Shown piece after piece: positions 62,470-64,000 of a stretch of 64,000 nt of DNA. How positions within the stretch are numbered: the first letter of the stretch is position 1; each line of letters begins with the position of its first letter. Location: positions 1 to 64,000 of the forward strand of contig NW_027478721.1 of NCBI RefSeq assembly GCF_051014685.1, read 5' to 3'. This stretch comes from Ptiloglossa arizonensis (taxonomy: Eukaryota; Arthropoda; Insecta; Hymenoptera; Colletidae). The translations under genes were made by a program, and so were the position numbers. The notes beneath the pieces are model-generated. The model made no database searches, was not told the origin of the DNA, and saw only the letters and a list, made by a program, of their open reading frames with translations.

Positions 62470-63000
62470 AATAAGTCAGTTTTAAGGCTGTGATCTGCCA
62501 AGCAATTATCCAATCTTTAGCTTAATTTTGCTCGCTTCCTCGTCCCTCGGTCCGGTCACCACTGCTTCTTGTACAAGCAAGTGGCCGGCCGTGTAAGTAG
62601 TCCGAACGGTCTATCGCCGTCTCTTCCGGTGTGTCCGCTTCCAGAGGGGGCATGTTGCGACCACAGGAGCAGGCATTTTTGCCGGTCCATGCGAAAGTCT
62701 CCAAAATAAGACCCTCTCGTCGTAAAGATGGAGAAACGGGGCACACCTCTAGGGGAGTGGTAGGCGTCGTTCGTTTTCTCTGGAGTCGGAACCATGGAGG
62801 GGAAACGGGATAGACCTAGTAGGACCAACTGCACGGTTCGTGTCGCGTCTTTCCCAATTTTGCCTAATTTTTCCATAATGTAATTGCTTGGCAGAACTAA
62901 ACAAGGAGATCGAAGGAAAATTGATTCTTTCCATCTCTTTGGCTTAGTATCTTCGTTTGTATCGCGTGTCGAGGTAGATCGATGGAACTTTGATTCCATC
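62470..63000 (-). other. GC-richer arm segment, right outer copy
   Basis: Minus-strand match to 54,700-55,240 of the left arm: the frame starting at 62,999 reads MESKFHRSTSTRDTNED, like MESKFHRSPSTPDTNED at 54,701. It then diverges after a QLVLLGLSRFPS-like stretch because of indels. The DNA similarity is clear but the frame is not conserved. Confidence 0.55.
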
Positions 63001-63130
63001 TATCTCTCTCTGGGTCTCCGCTCGCAGCAACCTCCACGTGGTGAGACCTGGTAATCGGTATTACTCGCGACGAAGTATCACTTACCGCGAGTAACGCCGA
63101 GCTAATTGGCTGCGAAATTAGAATAATTAT

Positions 63131-63197
63131 TTAAGATGTGAGAACAAGTAGAAAACAAGATTTTTGTAAGGCGTGTGAGAGCGTAAAGACGTTAATG
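63131..63197. other. Short junction between foldback and 177-bp satellite
   Basis: About 67 bp with no match elsewhere in the window. Confidence 0.5.
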
Positions 63198-64000
63198 AAA
63201 CCAATAACTGGAATGGCCTAGGGGAAAAGTACACACACCATTGTAATCGGGCGAGATTCTACTTTCAGATGCAACAGGAATTTCTCGAGTTCGTCAATCC
63301 GTTCGCGAGATATGGGAATTTGAAGTTAAGGAATGGTTGAGAAACCATCAAAATTTTCGCAATTCTGATGCTAGAAACGAATAACTGGAATGGCCTAGGG
63401 GAAAAGTACAAACACCATTGTAATCGGTCGACCTTCTACTTTCAGATGCAACAGGAAATAACCGAGTTCGTCAATCCGTTTGCGAGATATGGGAGTTTGA
63501 AGTTAAGGAATGCTTGAGAAACGATCAAAATTTTCGCAAGTCTGATACTCGAAACCAATGACTACAAAGGCCTACGGGAAAAATACACATACCTTTGTAA
63601 TCGGGCGAGTTTCCACTTTCAGACGCAACAGGAATTTCTCGAGTTCGTCAATCCGTTCGCGAGATATGGGAGTTTGATGTTAAGGAATGGTTGAGAAACC
63701 ATCAAAATTTTCGGTGGTCTGATACTCGAAACCAATAACTGGAATGGCCTAGGGGAAAAGTATACACACCATTGTAATCGGGCGAGTTTCTACTTTCAGA
63801 TGCAACAGGAATTTCTCGAGTTCGTCAATCCGTTCGCGAAATATCGGAGTTTGGAGTTAAGAGATGGTTGAGAAACCATCAAAATTTTCGCAAGTCTGAT
63901 ATTCGATAACAACAACTGGAATGGCCTAGGGGAAAAGTACACACAGCATTGTAATCGGGCGAGTTTCCACTTTCAGATACAACAGGAATTTCTCGAATTC
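63198..64000 (+). repeat. 177-bp tandem satellite (continues past the window)
   Basis: The marker aactggaatggcctagggg or its variant starts at 63,206, 63,383, 63,560, 63,737 and 63,914, exactly 177 bp apart each time. The monomer includes attgtaatcgggcgag, ctactttcagatgcaacagg, ctcgagttcgtcaatccg and aaaccatcaaaattttcg. About 4.5 monomers are present and the array runs off the right edge. Monomers differ by a few percent by eye. The length is near one nucleosome plus linker, which is common for centromeric or pericentromeric satellites. I see no CENP-B box. No coding capacity. Confidence 0.95.

Larger units (their letters stand above)
54565..63130. mobile_element. 8.5-kb foldback (long inverted repeat) structure, TE-like
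   Basis: The two ends are reverse complements. Left aattactattctaaactcg matches the complement of 63,100-63,125, and similarity continues inward through cgcagccgattagctcgg, the GC-rich segment, the 7-bp repeat position, the TATA region and several copies of a ~540-bp family. Paired positions average to a centre at 58.7-58.85 kb. The right arm contains one extra copy of the GC-rich segment. I find no transposase, integrase, reverse transcriptase or Rep/helicase signature. It may be a non-autonomous foldback element, or two nested LTR-like elements in inverted orientation. Outer boundaries are accurate to about 20 bp. Confidence 0.8.

Noticed and set aside
63198..64000. CENP-B box in the 177-bp monomer
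   Set aside because: ttcgtcaatccgttcgcgag begins like the box but lacks the required central A and CGGG positions.

Overview
The window looks like a repeat-dominated piece of an insect nuclear chromosome, probably pericentromeric, and probably from a hymenopteran. That placement is inference. It rests on a very AT-rich mitochondrial insert that reads only in the invertebrate mitochondrial code (TGA = Trp, AGA/AGG = Ser), on the ancestral insect mitochondrial gene order, and on Met/Ile/Asn-rich proteins that resemble those of aculeate Hymenoptera. I see no intact nuclear protein-coding gene.

Layout. (1) 1-47,959: one continuous satellite array, about three quarters of the window, with a 20-bp monomer (+ strand consensus acaaagaaacggagaaacga) that is itself an 8-bp plus a 12-bp module. 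It carries large internal tandem duplications: 1,648/1,779 bp, 4,183 bp, 1,619 bp, 1,020 bp, a 2.7-kb block at 3.4-kb spacing, 588 bp and 871 bp. (2) 47,952-47,967: a perfect palindrome where the array flips orientation. (3) 47,961-48,279: a short inverted array. (4) About 48,298/48,460-53,251: a nuclear mitochondrial insertion (NUMT) carrying nad2 (3' part), cox1, trnL2, cox2, trnK, trnD, atp8, atp6, the 5' half of cox3 and, after a deletion, the 3' end of nad4 on the minus strand. Stops in cox1, cox2, cox3 and nad2 and a frameshift in nad4 show it is not functional. (5) 53,252-54,019: a second short array in the same orientation as the first. Both short arrays end in the same 18-bp flank. 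(6) About 54,565-63,130: an 8.5-kb foldback (inverted-repeat) structure centred near 58.8 kb. Its arms hold a GC-richer segment, a 7-bp minisatellite and a TATA/initiator pair pointing outward; its middle holds about eight copies of a ~540-bp family plus two mirror-image ~320-bp elements. (7) 63,198-64,000 (window edge): a 177-bp tandem satellite.

How the parts relate. There are no cooperating genes here. The content records genome turnover: monomer slippage and unequal exchange in the 20-bp array, capture of mitochondrial DNA between two copies of a short satellite element, and a mobile-element-like foldback that separates two unrelated satellites. The giant stop-free minus-strand frames in the 20-bp array (up to 3,888 codons) are a consequence of base composition and are not annotated as genes.
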